Notes: generated by a model from the sequence alone, not told the origin. A stretch of 33,595 bases of DNA from Bacilli bacterium (GCA_017463365.1 JAFTPH010000040.1:1-33595); one strand, 5' to 3'; counted from the first letter of the stretch, positions 8,273 to 17,954 are shown. Program-made: numbers and translations.

Positions 8273-8539
8273 CTACTCCTTATTTTCATCTTTAAGACTC
8301 TTTAATAAATCATCTACATTGTCAAATGTATTATATTCAAATTTAGGATCCTCTCTTAATACTTGAATTTCTTCTGCTAATTTTAAGATATACTCTTTGG
8401 GGTACACTGCTACAGGCTCTAATTTAATGTTTCCATTTTCAATTGATACCTCAAATTTATCTCCTTCTTGTAAATTTAAATTTTTTACAATTTCCTTTGG
8501 TAAAGTGATTTATGACTTCTTTCTTAATTCAATAATCAT
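8273..8539 (-). pseudogene. AbrB/SpoVT-type antitoxin with in-frame TAA at codon 10
   Basis: The frame reads MIIELRKKS-stop-ITLPKEIVKNL, then LQEGDKFEVSIENGNIKLEP, an AbrB/SpoVT swapped-hairpin DNA-binding domain, and an acidic toxin-binding tail ending DLLKSLKDENKE. The total is 89 codons including the normal TAG. The internal TAA at 8512-8510 replaces the position where this family almost always has Gln (R-x-x-x-Q-I-T-L/I-P), so a single C-to-T change (CAA to TAA) explains it. Everything downstream stays in frame with no other damage, which indicates a very recent lesion, a sequencing error or suppression. The SD GAGG lies 5 nt before the ATG. No convincing in-frame restart follows the stop. 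Confidence 0.85.
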
Positions 8540-8559
8540 AATGTCCTCACTGTTGGAAA

Positions 8560-8598
8560 TTCCTACTTTCCTACTAATAGTGTATCATAATTAATTAT
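8560..8598 (-). promoter_or_regulatory. Candidate TA operator: tandem 8-mers and palindrome
   Basis: Upstream of the antitoxin ATG lies an exact tandem duplication of an 8-mer (8560-8567 and 8568-8575, AGTAGGAA on the minus strand). A 12-bp perfect palindrome (ATAATTAATTAT, 8587-8598) sits beside the likely promoter. AbrB-type antitoxins autoregulate, so these are plausible binding sites. The rest of 8599-8796 is AT-rich with no gene that I can support. Confidence 0.4.
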
Positions 8599-8796
8599 AA
8601 ATTTCAATATATTTAGCTATTTTATTTATTTAAATCCCCTTAATTTATTAAAAGATAAAATGTCTCTAGAAAATTTAAAAACTACTACAAATATGACACA
8701 AATTCTTGAATATAGGTAAACCTAATCTGTTTTAATATCTATAACGGACTATGTCTCTTTAAGTTTACTCACATCCATTCAATGTGATTAAACACC

Positions 8797-8830
8797 AAAA
8801 AACAAAAAAATGCCGATAAAGTATCGACAT
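8797..8830 (-). terminator. Terminator of the tRNA operon
   Basis: On the minus strand ATGTCGATA and TATCGGCAT form a 9-bp stem with one mismatch and a 3-nt loop, followed by T7-G-T6. It begins 16 nt past the tRNA-Gln CCA end. Confidence 0.85.
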
Positions 8831-8846
8831 TAATATTTCATAGTAT
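8827..8846. repeat. Direct repeat, copy B (3' flank of tRNA-Gln)
   Basis: Partner of 7931-7950 (19/20 identical, 896 bp apart). Its tRNA-side end coincides with the last base of the tRNA-Gln CCA. Confidence 0.8.
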
Positions 8847-8921
8847 GGTAGGCCTTACTAGATTCGAACTAGTGAAATGACGGAGTCAAAGTCCGTTGCC
8901 TTACCGCTTGGCTAAAGGCCT
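8846..8921 (-). tRNA. tRNA-Gln (anticodon TTG)
   Basis: A 76-nt cloverleaf. The acceptor stem AGGCCTT pairs with AAGGCCT, discriminator A, and CCA is encoded. The T arm is ACTAG-TTCGAAT-CTAGT. The anticodon stem ACGGA/TCCGT holds loop CTTTGAC with anticodon TTG, reading CAA/CAG. It is the second gene of a two-tRNA operon. Confidence 0.95.
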
Positions 8922-8930
8922 ATAAAAGAA

Positions 8931-9015
8931 TGGTGGAGGGGGACGGATTCGAACCATCGAACTCGGAGAGAGTGGATTTACAGTCCACCGCGTTTAGCCA
9001 CTTCGCTACCCCTCC
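8931..9015 (-). tRNA. tRNA-Tyr (anticodon GTA)
   Basis: An 85-nt class II tRNA. The acceptor GGAGGGG pairs with CCCCTCC, discriminator A, and CCA is encoded. The anticodon loop CTGTAAA carries GTA. A long variable arm, typical of bacterial tRNA-Tyr, precedes the T arm with TTCGAAT. It is first in the operon, 9 nt upstream of tRNA-Gln. Confidence 0.95.
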
Positions 9016-9055
9016 ATGAACTGGAATTTATAAACTATCATTCAGTTGCTATAAT

Positions 9056-9084
9056 ATTATACTACATCTTTTTGATTTTGTAAA
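9056..9084 (-). promoter_or_regulatory. Promoter of the tRNA-Tyr/tRNA-Gln operon
   Basis: TTTACA (9084-9079), a 17-nt spacer and TATAAT (9061-9056) form a near-consensus sigma-A promoter about 40 nt before tRNA-Tyr. Confidence 0.8.
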
Positions 9085-9100
9085 TCATTTTGATAATTTA

Positions 9101-9552
9101 TTATTCCATTTTTTTATTTTTTTCCAAAAGGGCATTGAAAAATCTTTTAAAAGACCCTTTTATAGTTAAAAATATACCTTTAATTAATTTAATAATCATT
9201 CTTGGATAAAACAAAAACACTAATGTTTTGATAACAGGTTGTCTTAATTTAATATATATATCTTTAAATATACTTAATCCTTCAATGTATATTTTACGCA
9301 TTAATATATATATTATTATACCAATTATTAGAAATAAAACAAAATGTATTGGTATATATCCTGATGCTAATTGATAAGAAAACTCATAACTAAATAAAAG
9401 CATACTTACCATATAGCTTAATAAAATAAATCTTTTTATCCACTTATTTATATTTTTAATAAAATAATACATTGTATCATAACTACTAATTAGAAATATA
9501 CCATATCCAATTAAATATACTATGATTCTAAATTCTTCTTTTGTTTCATAGA

Positions 9553-9556
<4 letters not shown>
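9101..9556 (-). CDS. yabQ: YabQ-like sporulation membrane protein
   Basis: A 151-residue protein with three hydrophobic helices in the first ~90 residues (VYLIGYGIFLISSYDTMYYF, LSYMVSMLLFSYEF, IHFVLFLIIGIIIYIL) and a basic, amphipathic C-terminus (RMIIKLIKGIFLTIKGSFKRFF). In Bacillus subtilis YabQ is a mother-cell membrane protein needed for spore cortex formation. The identification rests mainly on the position directly after yabP (start and stop overlap as ATGA) and on the shared topology with a Y-D pair in the first helix. The sequence alone is weakly conserved. The two genes form a unit transcribed away from lysS. Confidence 0.65.
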
Positions 9557-11448
<1,892 letters not shown>

Positions 11449-11453
11449 AAATT

Positions 11454-11485
11454 GGCCCTAAGCTTAATGCTTAGGACCTTTTCTT
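11454..11485 (+). terminator. lysS terminator
   Basis: GGCCCTAAGC and GCTTAGGACC pair with one mismatch around a 5-nt loop, then TTTTCTTATTCTTT. Confidence 0.8.
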
Positions 11486-12623
11486 ATTCTTTAAACCAAT
11501 CATTATATATATTTTCTAGTGTTTCTTTATCAATTATACCTTGATTATATGCATCACTTAGAGTATATGATTTATTATCATTATATACAATGTATCTTGT
11601 ATCTTCACAAAACTTAAAAGTAATCCCTGATATTTCTTTATAATACTGATTATTTTGTTCTGGAAGCGAAGCCCATATTTGTAAATATATTGAATCACCA
11701 TATATATTCTTTACATCATCATAAATCATTAAATCATCTAAAGTCCATAATTCCCATGTAATATCTGGATGTTCTATACTAAGTACTTCATCAAAATATT
11801 GTTTTATGATATTTCTTTTTGCTTGTCTAGTCAAAACATCATCAGTAAAGGTAATTCCAATTGGGGAATAACCATAATAACTTACAAATATTTCTACCAA
11901 ATCATCATAAGTTATAATACCCTTTTCATAGGCTTCTTCTTGTGTATAATGTTTACCATCATATATTACCCTAATACAACGCTGTGCATCAGCTTCATAA
12001 ACAAAATAATCTAACATTTCTACTAAATAATGACCGCCTGCTTGTTGTTTAAAATTAGAATAATACGCAACATGTGCCCCATTATATTCACCAAGATATT
12101 TTAATACTTGATAGTTGGGAATAGCTTCTCTTAATTCTAAATATATTTCTTCAGTTAATCCTTCTTCTTTTAACTCATCTGTTATTTTGAAGAATTCTTT
12201 TTCATAATTTAACCAATATTTATCAAAATTTTCTTTAATAGTTTTTAAATTATCTTCATTAATAATTTTATTATCTATTGCCTCTTGTAAACTATAAAAA
12301 TCATTATCAAAATATACATCTATTGGCCTTTTTATTCCGTATCTAGGATAATATATAAATTCATAACCTAATACTACTTCTGTATAATCACTACTACCTA
12401 ATGCAACAGGGTAATTTAATACTACTACATAGGCTTCATTAAAACCTCCAAAAAAGCAGTCAATCTTTATTTGTTCTCTTTCTTTCTCATACTTTATAGA
12501 AGCAGCATCAATTATTTCATTTCTTTTTTCTTCTGATAAGGTATCAACATATATATCTTTTTTACATCCACTTAAGCATATACTTAATATTAATAATAAT
12601 ACTAATACTATAATTTTTTTCAT
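11484..12623 (-). CDS. Modular lipoprotein with three 'SLxxAYxxGII' units (unknown function)
   Basis: A 379-residue predicted lipoprotein. The signal peptide MKKIIVLVLLLILSICLSGC has a lipobox ending at Cys20. The mature protein contains three copies of one module: beta-rich segments ending in a hairpin-like aromatic strand, then the helix pair pattern Y-x-(D/N)-x-x-x-Y-(S/T)-L/Q-x-x-A-Y/I-x-x-(G/K)-I-I-x-x-x-x-L-x-x-I. Copies are at residues 104-131 (FYSLQEAIDNKIINEDNL), 220-246 (HYTQEEAYEKGIITYDDL) and 347-374 (SYTLSDAYNQGIIDKETL). The same module recurs in the lipoprotein at 14128-15489. SD is GGGGG. It lies 25 nt after the 179-aa gene, in the same operon. I do not recognise the family; a surface-exposed role is inferred from the lipobox. 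Confidence 0.8.
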   Translation of the reverse strand: MKKIIVLVLLLILSICLSGCKKDIYVDTLSEEKRNEIIDAASIKYEKEREQIKIDCFFGGFNEAYVVVLNYPVALGSSDYTEVVLGYEFIYYPRYGIKRPIDVYFDNDFYSLQEAIDNKIINEDNLKTIKENFDKYWLNYEKEFFKITDELKEEGLTEEIYLELREAIPNYQVLKYLGEYNGAHVAYYSNFKQQAGGHYLVEMLDYFVYEADAQRCIRVIYDGKHYTQEEAYEKGIITYDDLVEIFVSYYGYSPIGITFTDDVLTRQAKRNIIKQYFDEVLSIEHPDITWELWTLDDLMIYDDVKNIYGDSIYLQIWASLPEQNNQYYKEISGITFKFCEDTRYIVYNDNKSYTLSDAYNQGIIDKETLENIYNDWFKE

Positions 12624-12648
12624 AATATTATTATCCCCCTAAATCTTT

Positions 12649-13188
12649 TTAAATTAATCTTAATTCTTCAACAATCATTGAATAAATGATATATACTGGT
12701 TCAAACTTATCCCCTTTAGGAGCAATATTTAAAATACGTTCTTCCCAAGCATCTATCATTTCCATATCAAATGGTAATTTGTTAGCTAGAACATTATCTA
12801 CTTCTTCTTCAACTTTTTTAATAAATTCTTCACGTTCTTCTGTTAACAATTCTTCAGCTTGTAAATGACAACGATAATCTTCTAAATAAATACTATAAAC
12901 AATTAATGGAGCATAGTAATTAAATAAATCTATGTTAGAAGCAAAATAATCTTGATACATAATATTTAAATCACTTAAAACATTTGATAAATATCCATAT
13001 CCTGCTTCAAATATTTCTTCTAAAACATCTTCTAATTTAGATCCTTTTTCATGTTCCGAATAAATATATTTTGTTACCTTTAGTACATCTTCTAATAATA
13101 CATATACACCAGAATTTGTTTCTTCAAGTCTTTTTATTAATTCTTTCATATCTACCATATAGGCATTATAATCTTCATATATATTCAT
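12649..13188 (-). CDS. Acidic helical protein, unknown function
   Basis: A 179-residue soluble, strongly acidic and probably all-helical protein (DMKELIKRLEETNSGVYVLLEDVLK, TEEREEFIKKVEEEVDNVL). There is no signal peptide and no transmembrane helix. The ATG at 13188 has SD AGGTG 4 nt upstream; a GTG 12 nt earlier overlaps the SD and is unlikely. It is the first gene of an operon with the modular lipoprotein downstream, and divergent from yebC. No family is recognised. Confidence 0.72.
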   Translation of the reverse strand: MNIYEDYNAYMVDMKELIKRLEETNSGVYVLLEDVLKVTKYIYSEHEKGSKLEDVLEEIFEAGYGYLSNVLSDLNIMYQDYFASNIDLFNYYAPLIVYSIYLEDYRCHLQAEELLTEEREEFIKKVEEEVDNVLANKLPFDMEMIDAWEERILNIAPKGDKFEPVYIIYSMIVEELRLI

Positions 13189-13208
13189 AAAGCACCTCAC
13201 GTATATTT

Positions 13209-13237
13209 ATTTTACCAAATTTTTAAATTTTATGCAA
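13209..13237 (-). promoter_or_regulatory. Promoter of the 179-aa/lipoprotein operon
   Basis: TTGCAT (13237-13232), a 17-nt spacer ending in the extended TG-G, and TAAAAT (13214-13209). It lies 21 nt before the ATG. Confidence 0.6.
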
Positions 13238-13293
13238 TAAATATAGAAAGACATACAAATTTGAACATATCACTTTATTTTTTTAGCCTTTTA

Positions 13294-13302
13294 TGTTATA
13301 AT
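13294..13302 (+). promoter_or_regulatory. Extended -10 promoter of yebC
   Basis: TG-T-TATAAT (hexamer 13297-13302), about 32 nt before the ATG. The -35 (TTTATT) is weak. Confidence 0.55.
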
Positions 13303-13333
13303 ATATGACGAATTAATAGAGAGGAGTGTTATT

Positions 13334-14065
13334 ATGGGAAGAGCGCATGAAGTGCGTGCAGCATCTATGGCTAAAACTGCCGCTGCCAAATCTAAATTAA
13401 ATAACAAATATAGCCGTACTATTTATATGATCGCTAAAAAAGGTGGACCTGATCCAGATGCCAACTTAGAATTACGTGCGATGATTGAAAAAGCAAAACG
13501 TGAACAAGTTAATGCTGATACTATTAAAAGAGCAATTGAAAAAGCAAAAGGTGGAAGTACTGAAAGTTACGAACCAGTTCGTTATGAAGGTTTCGGACCT
13601 AATAACAGTATGTTAATCATTGAATGTTTAACTGATAATGAAAACCGTACTTTAACTGCTGTTAAAACGGCTTTAAATAAATGTGGAGCAAAACTTGGAG
13701 TTGCTGGATGCGTTAGACATATGTTTGATTACTATGCGGTATTCACATTCGAAGGATTAAGTGAAGATGAAGCATTTGAAGCAGTAGCTGATTTTGATAT
13801 CGCTGATTTATTCGAAGAAGATGGATTCATTACTATCTATGCTAATAGCAATGATTATCAAGCAGTACGCGATGCTTTAACAGCTGCAAAACCTGATTTA
13901 ACATTTGTGGAAGACGTTGTTACATATGTTCCTCAAACTACTGTAACTTTAACAGACCAAAAAGAAATTGATCAATTCAACCGTTTAAGAGCTATGTTAG
14001 ATGATGTTGATGATGTTCAAGATTTATTCCACAATATTGTTGGATTAGAAGACGAAGAAGAATAG
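13334..14065 (+). CDS. yebC: YebC/PmpR-family protein
   Basis: A 243-residue protein with the three-domain YebC layout. The N-terminal helical bundle carries KLNNKYSRTIYMIAKKGGPDPDANLEL and ends in IKRAIEKAKGG, followed by YEGFGPNNSMLIIECLTDNENRT and the alpha/beta region with FEEDGFITIYA. Members act as transcriptional regulators or, as shown recently for some, as translation factors that help ribosomes through difficult stretches such as polyproline. The start MGRAHEVRAAS lacks the usual W-N-N found in many members, and the PDPDAN loop points to the YeeN-like branch. SD is GAGAGGAG. Monocistronic, between the two related lipoprotein genes. Confidence 0.93.
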   Translation: MGRAHEVRAASMAKTAAAKSKLNNKYSRTIYMIAKKGGPDPDANLELRAMIEKAKREQVNADTIKRAIEKAKGGSTESYEPVRYEGFGPNNSMLIIECLTDNENRTLTAVKTALNKCGAKLGVAGCVRHMFDYYAVFTFEGLSEDEAFEAVADFDIADLFEEDGFITIYANSNDYQAVRDALTAAKPDLTFVEDVVTYVPQTTVTLTDQKEIDQFNRLRAMLDDVDDVQDLFHNIVGLEDEEE

Positions 14066-14073
14066 TAATATTG

Positions 14074-14102
14074 AAGTGTGAATTTTCACACTTTTTTATT
14101 TT
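14074..14102 (+). terminator. yebC terminator
   Basis: AAGTGTGA and TCACACTT form an 8-bp stem with a 4-nt loop, followed by a T-rich tail. Confidence 0.85.
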
Positions 14103-14129
14103 TTAAAAAAGAAGGCTTAAGCCTTCTTT
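14103..14129 (-). terminator. Terminator of the 453-aa lipoprotein gene
   Basis: The palindrome GAAGGCTTAAGCCTTC (14111-14126) is followed on the minus strand by TTTTTT. It starts right at the stop codon and lies back-to-back with the yebC terminator. Confidence 0.8.
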
Positions 14130-15489
14130 AGTCATTTATTTCAAATTGATGAAATTCATATATTTCTTTAATATCTTCTTCTGAAAGAATACCTTTATAA
14201 TAAGCCGTTTTTAAATCATATATTTTTTCTTCATTAAATACTACTAATTTACAATGTGATCCTAATTCAAATTTTTTTCCTACTACTCTTACAATAGTTT
14301 CTTTTTCTGGATATTCTAATTCATTACATGCAACCCCTACGTAATAATCGTTATATTTATTATAGAAATTAAAACTTGGACTAGTAGTTTTATTAAAATG
14401 TTTTACAACATCAAGAAAGATTTCATTACTCTTATCTTTATTTTGAATATAATTAACAAAATCTAAATAACTTTCTTTATAATTTGTAGCATACCATTTC
14501 ATATCTTCATAATGTTCATATATGTAATTACCTACTTTATTTTCTTCTGCTATTTTATTTCGTACTTCTATGAAGATATTTTTATTAATTATTCCCTCTA
14601 AATAAGCACTTAACAAATCAGTTGTTGATATTATATTTCCAATATTTGGATGTGTTGTTTTGTATTGTACTTTTATAACCGTATCATTACTCATTAAATA
14701 TAATAAATCTAAATCTTTCTTAATATTTTTGTTTTCTTCTCTCCACCAACTAAAAGTATACCAAGAATAATCTTTTTCATTATACTCTTCATTTTTCACT
14801 CCAAATACTGATATTGTGCGTTCATTTTTTCCATCGACAATATATGTTCCATAGAATCCTGTCATATCAACTGGAGCATCTTCATAACTATCAACATAAA
14901 CATATTCTTTTTCCTCACACATCATGCATTTGCCATCAATATAATCGTGAGGAAGGTTAACTAGTGAAACAGTTTTTAGAACTTTTTCACATTTTTTACA
15001 TTCTAATATCTTTTCTCCATCGTCTTTACATGTTGCTTCTTTTGTTATTTTCCAGTTTCCTGGTTTATGTATGCATCTTTTCAAATTAGGATAAGGATCT
15101 ATTAAAGGATAATCAACATCAATGTCTCTATCATTTTCAAGATATCTTTCTCTTATTGTATACAAATCTTCACTTGCTAGATAACCGAAATAATATGCAC
15201 TTGCTAAAGATAAGCTTTTCCCATCAACAATATATAATACTTCACTGCCGAAACCAGAATAAGGGATAACATAGCCATCAATTTCTAGTTCGCCACCTTC
15301 CCATAAATAATCGGTTATATCAACAACAAAACCTTCTCCAAATTTACCTACAATATTCATATCTTTGGGGGTGTATTTTAAAACCTCAACTGCTTCTTTT
15401 CTTGCATCACTAATAGAATAAGTACCACAACTACAAAGCCCTATTCCTAACAACAAAATTATTGTGACAATAATCACTTTTTTATTCAT
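14128..15489 (-). CDS. Modular lipoprotein with zinc-ribbon insert (unknown function)
   Basis: A 453-residue predicted lipoprotein. The signal peptide MNKKVIIVTIILLLGIGLCSC gives a lipobox LCSC at residues 18-21, lipidated Cys21. The same module as in the lipoprotein at 11484-12623 occurs three times: residues 86-113 (SLSLASAYYFGYLASEDL), about 289-315 (DLLSAYLEGIINKNIF) and 417-444 (IYDLKTAYYKGILSEEDI). Between modules 1 and 2 sits a cysteine-rich insert: C139, H141, C154, then C164-x2-C167 and H181, C188-x2-C191. This resembles the small zinc-ribbon repeat (ATC..G...C..C......H.Y..GKC..C) common in Firmicute surface proteins. SD AGGAGGT precedes the ATG. Function unknown; surface location inferred. 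Confidence 0.82.
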   Translation of the reverse strand: MNKKVIIVTIILLLGIGLCSCGTYSISDARKEAVEVLKYTPKDMNIVGKFGEGFVVDITDYLWEGGELEIDGYVIPYSGFGSEVLYIVDGKSLSLASAYYFGYLASEDLYTIRERYLENDRDIDVDYPLIDPYPNLKRCIHKPGNWKITKEATCKDDGEKILECKKCEKVLKTVSLVNLPHDYIDGKCMMCEEKEYVYVDSYEDAPVDMTGFYGTYIVDGKNERTISVFGVKNEEYNEKDYSWYTFSWWREENKNIKKDLDLLYLMSNDTVIKVQYKTTHPNIGNIISTTDLLSAYLEGIINKNIFIEVRNKIAEENKVGNYIYEHYEDMKWYATNYKESYLDFVNYIQNKDKSNEIFLDVVKHFNKTTSPSFNFYNKYNDYYVGVACNELEYPEKETIVRVVGKKFELGSHCKLVVFNEEKIYDLKTAYYKGILSEEDIKEIYEFHQFEIND

Positions 15490-15608
15490 ATTTAATACAC
15501 CTCCTTGTTTTCTTTAATATATAATATAACAATATTTTAGTAATTTTTATTGATAAATTTTTTATTTTTTTCTTAAATATTCTTATTCTTGTATTTTTTG
15601 GTTAATAA

Positions 15609-15617
15609 TGGTATAAT
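15609..15617 (+). promoter_or_regulatory. Extended -10 promoter of hslO
   Basis: TG-G-TATAAT (hexamer 15612-15617), with TTGTAT 17 nt upstream (15589-15594). Confidence 0.6.
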
Positions 15618-15643
15618 AATATACATATAAGAGGTATGATGAT

Positions 15644-16519
15644 ATGAATGATTATTTAGTAAAAGCATTAGCTTTTGATGATTGTGTAAGAATCTATGCT
15701 GTTTCATCAACAGAAGCATTAAACACAATTGGAAAAAGATTAAATTATTATCCTAGTGCCCTTGCTGCAGTAGGACGTGTAATGAATGTAACAGTGATGA
15801 TGGGTTCAATGTTAAAACTTGAAGAAACAATTACTGTTAAAGTAGATGGTGATGGGCCAATCGGCTTAATTATGGCCGATAGTGATGCTCATGGAAATGT
15901 AAGAGCATACTGTGAAAACCCACATTGTCATTTTGAATATGTTGATAACAATAAATTAAACGTTAAAGCAACTGTTGGTCAAAGTGGATTTATTAGCGTT
16001 ATTAAAGACTTAAAACTAAAAGAACCATTTATTGGTAGTATTCCAATTATTAATGGGGAACTTGGTGAAGATTTTGCTTACTACTTCTCTGTTAGTGAAC
16101 AAGTGCCATCAGCAGTAGCCCTTGGTGTTTTAGTTAATGAAGAAAATGTTGCTGTTTCATCAGGAGGATTTATTGTTCAATTACTACCAAATACTCCCGA
16201 TTTAGTTATCGATTTGCTTGAAGCAAGAATTAAAGAGCTTCCTCCAATCAGTCAAATGTTAGCTGATGGAATGACTCCAACTGACATCGTGAAGGAAATT
16301 GCGGGAGAATCTGTTAAAATCTTAGAAACAGTTCCTGTTACTTTTAAATGTAAATGTAGTAAAGAACGCTTTGAACGTGGACTTATTTCTTTAGGTCGTG
16401 AAGAACTTGATGATATTATTGAAAAAGATGGTCACGCTCATACTGTATGCCATTTCTGTGGTAATGAGTATGATTTTAGCAAAGAAGAATTAATTGATTT
16501 AGCAAAGAAATCTAAATAA
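15644..16519 (+). CDS. hslO: Hsp33 redox-regulated chaperone
   Basis: A cytoplasmic holdase that binds unfolding proteins when oxidised. The 291 residues match the family. The C-terminal zinc redox switch is intact: C236-x-C238 (FKCKCSKERF) and C269-x2-C272 (VCHFCGNEY). Upstream, the conserved RGLISLG and the substrate-binding core (GGFIVQLLP) are present. ATG at 15644 with SD AGAGG; other nearby ATGs are out of frame. In Bacillus hslO follows ftsH; here it is a few kb away with an M18 peptidase behind it. Confidence 0.95.
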   Translation: MNDYLVKALAFDDCVRIYAVSSTEALNTIGKRLNYYPSALAAVGRVMNVTVMMGSMLKLEETITVKVDGDGPIGLIMADSDAHGNVRAYCENPHCHFEYVDNNKLNVKATVGQSGFISVIKDLKLKEPFIGSIPIINGELGEDFAYYFSVSEQVPSAVALGVLVNEENVAVSSGGFIVQLLPNTPDLVIDLLEARIKELPPISQMLADGMTPTDIVKEIAGESVKILETVPVTFKCKCSKERFERGLISLGREELDDIIEKDGHAHTVCHFCGNEYDFSKEELIDLAKKSK

Positions 16520-16550
16520 AAGCAAATATTAGTTTAAACAAAATTTTTCG

Positions 16551-16559
16551 TGTTATAAT
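16551..16559 (+). promoter_or_regulatory. Extended -10 promoter of the M18 aminopeptidase
   Basis: TG-T-TATAAT (hexamer 16554-16559), 25 nt before the ATG. No clear terminator separates it from hslO, so read-through is possible. Confidence 0.55.
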
Positions 16560-16583
16560 ATTTAAAAGTTAGGAGATGATTTT

Positions 16584-17951
16584 ATGTACGCAAAGAACGC
16601 ATGGAAAAAATATTCTGGTGAAGCTTTACAACAAGTAATGGCTTTTAATGAAGAATATAAACATTTTATTAGTGTTGGTAAAACTGAAAGAGCTTGTGTA
16701 AATGAAGCTGTTCGTTTAGCAGAAACTAAAGGATTTAAAAACTTAAAAGAATTTGATACTTTAAAAACTGGTGATAAAGTATACGTTACTAATAAAGGTA
16801 AAAACGTTGCTGTTATGGTTATTGGTAAAAACAAAGTTGAAGACGGTTTAAGAGTATTAGGTGCTCATATCGATTCACCAAGAATTGACGTTAAACAAAA
16901 CCCTTTATATGAATCTAATAACTTCTGTTTAATGGATACTCACTATTATGGTGGTATTAAAAAATATCAATGGGTTACTATCCCTCTTGCAATATACGGA
17001 GTTGTATGTAAAAAAGATGGAAGTGTTATTGATGTAGTAATTGGTGATGACGAAAATGATCCAGTAGTTGGAATTAGTGATTTATTAATCCATTTATCTG
17101 GTGATCAAATGCAAAAAACAGCTGCTAAAGTTATTGAAGGTGAAGCTTTAGATGTAACTCTTGGTAGTATGCCTTTAGAAGGTGAAGAAAAGAATGCTGT
17201 TAAAGCTAATGTTTTAAAATTATTAAAAGAAAAATATGACTTTGATGAAGAAGATTTCTTAAGTGCTGAACTAGAAATCGTTCCTGCAGGAAAAGCTCGT
17301 GACTATGGACTAGATCGCAGCATGGTTGCTGGATATGGACACGATGATAGAGTTTGTGCATATACTTCATTAATGGCTGTTTTAGATACTCCTGCATGTG
17401 AGTATACAACTTGTGCTATTTTAGTTGATAAAGAGGAAGTTGGTTCAATTGGTGCAACAGGTGCTCAATCTAAATGGTTTGAAAATGTTGTTGCTGAACT
17501 AGTAAACTTAACTGATACATATAGTGAATTAAAGGTTCGTCATGCTTTAGAAAACACTAAGATGTTATCTAGTGACGTTTCAGTTGGTTTTGATCCTTTA
17601 TTCCCAGGTGTTACAGAATCTAAAAACACTGCTTATTTAGGAAATGGTATTTGTTTCAACAAATATACTGGTTCTCGTGGTAAGAGTGGATGTAATGACG
17701 CAATGCCTGAATTTATGGCCGAAATTAGAAAAGTTATGGATGAAGAAAATGTTCACTTCCAAACTGCTGAAATTGGTAAAGTAGACCAAGGTGGTGGTGG
17801 TACTATCGCCTATATCTTAGGTAACTACAATATGAATGTTATTGATGCTGGTATCGCAGTTCTTAATATGCATGCACCAATGGAAATTGTATCTAAAGTA
17901 GACGTATATGAAGCTTACTTAGGATACAAAGCATTTATCAGTAAACTATAA
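16584..17951 (+). CDS. M18-family metalloaminopeptidase
   Basis: A zinc-dependent aminopeptidase of the M18 family (aspartyl-aminopeptidase/ApeA type), cytoplasmic, releasing N-terminal residues from peptides. Metal-site elements are visible: GAHIDSPR (H95), GYGHDDR with the bridging Asp, DKEEVGSIG with the catalytic Glu pair, and the C-terminal NMHAPMEIVSKVD histidine. The 455 aa fit the larger bacterial branch of the family (about 430-480). SD AGGAGATG is 8 nt before the ATG. Confidence 0.92.
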   Translation: MYAKNAWKKYSGEALQQVMAFNEEYKHFISVGKTERACVNEAVRLAETKGFKNLKEFDTLKTGDKVYVTNKGKNVAVMVIGKNKVEDGLRVLGAHIDSPRIDVKQNPLYESNNFCLMDTHYYGGIKKYQWVTIPLAIYGVVCKKDGSVIDVVIGDDENDPVVGISDLLIHLSGDQMQKTAAKVIEGEALDVTLGSMPLEGEEKNAVKANVLKLLKEKYDFDEEDFLSAELEIVPAGKARDYGLDRSMVAGYGHDDRVCAYTSLMAVLDTPACEYTTCAILVDKEEVGSIGATGAQSKWFENVVAELVNLTDTYSELKVRHALENTKMLSSDVSVGFDPLFPGVTESKNTAYLGNGICFNKYTGSRGKSGCNDAMPEFMAEIRKVMDEENVHFQTAEIGKVDQGGGGTIAYILGNYNMNVIDAGIAVLNMHAPMEIVSKVDVYEAYLGYKAFISKL

Positions 17952-17954
17952 TAA

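Noticed and set aside
8397-8594. Plus-strand open frame opposite the antitoxin
   Set aside because: Antisense shadow of the AbrB-type reading frame, with no SD and no family resemblance.
8640-8800. Transposase remnant between the TA module and the tRNA operon
   Set aside because: Short peptides in several frames, but none long enough or similar enough to a known transposase to support a call.
8846-8921. tRNA-Gln as a suppressor of the UAA in the neighbouring antitoxin gene
   Set aside because: The anticodon is TTG, which reads CAA/CAG. Reading UAA as Gln would need TTA. First-position misreading is possible in principle, but nothing in the sequence supports it, and UAA ends most other genes here.
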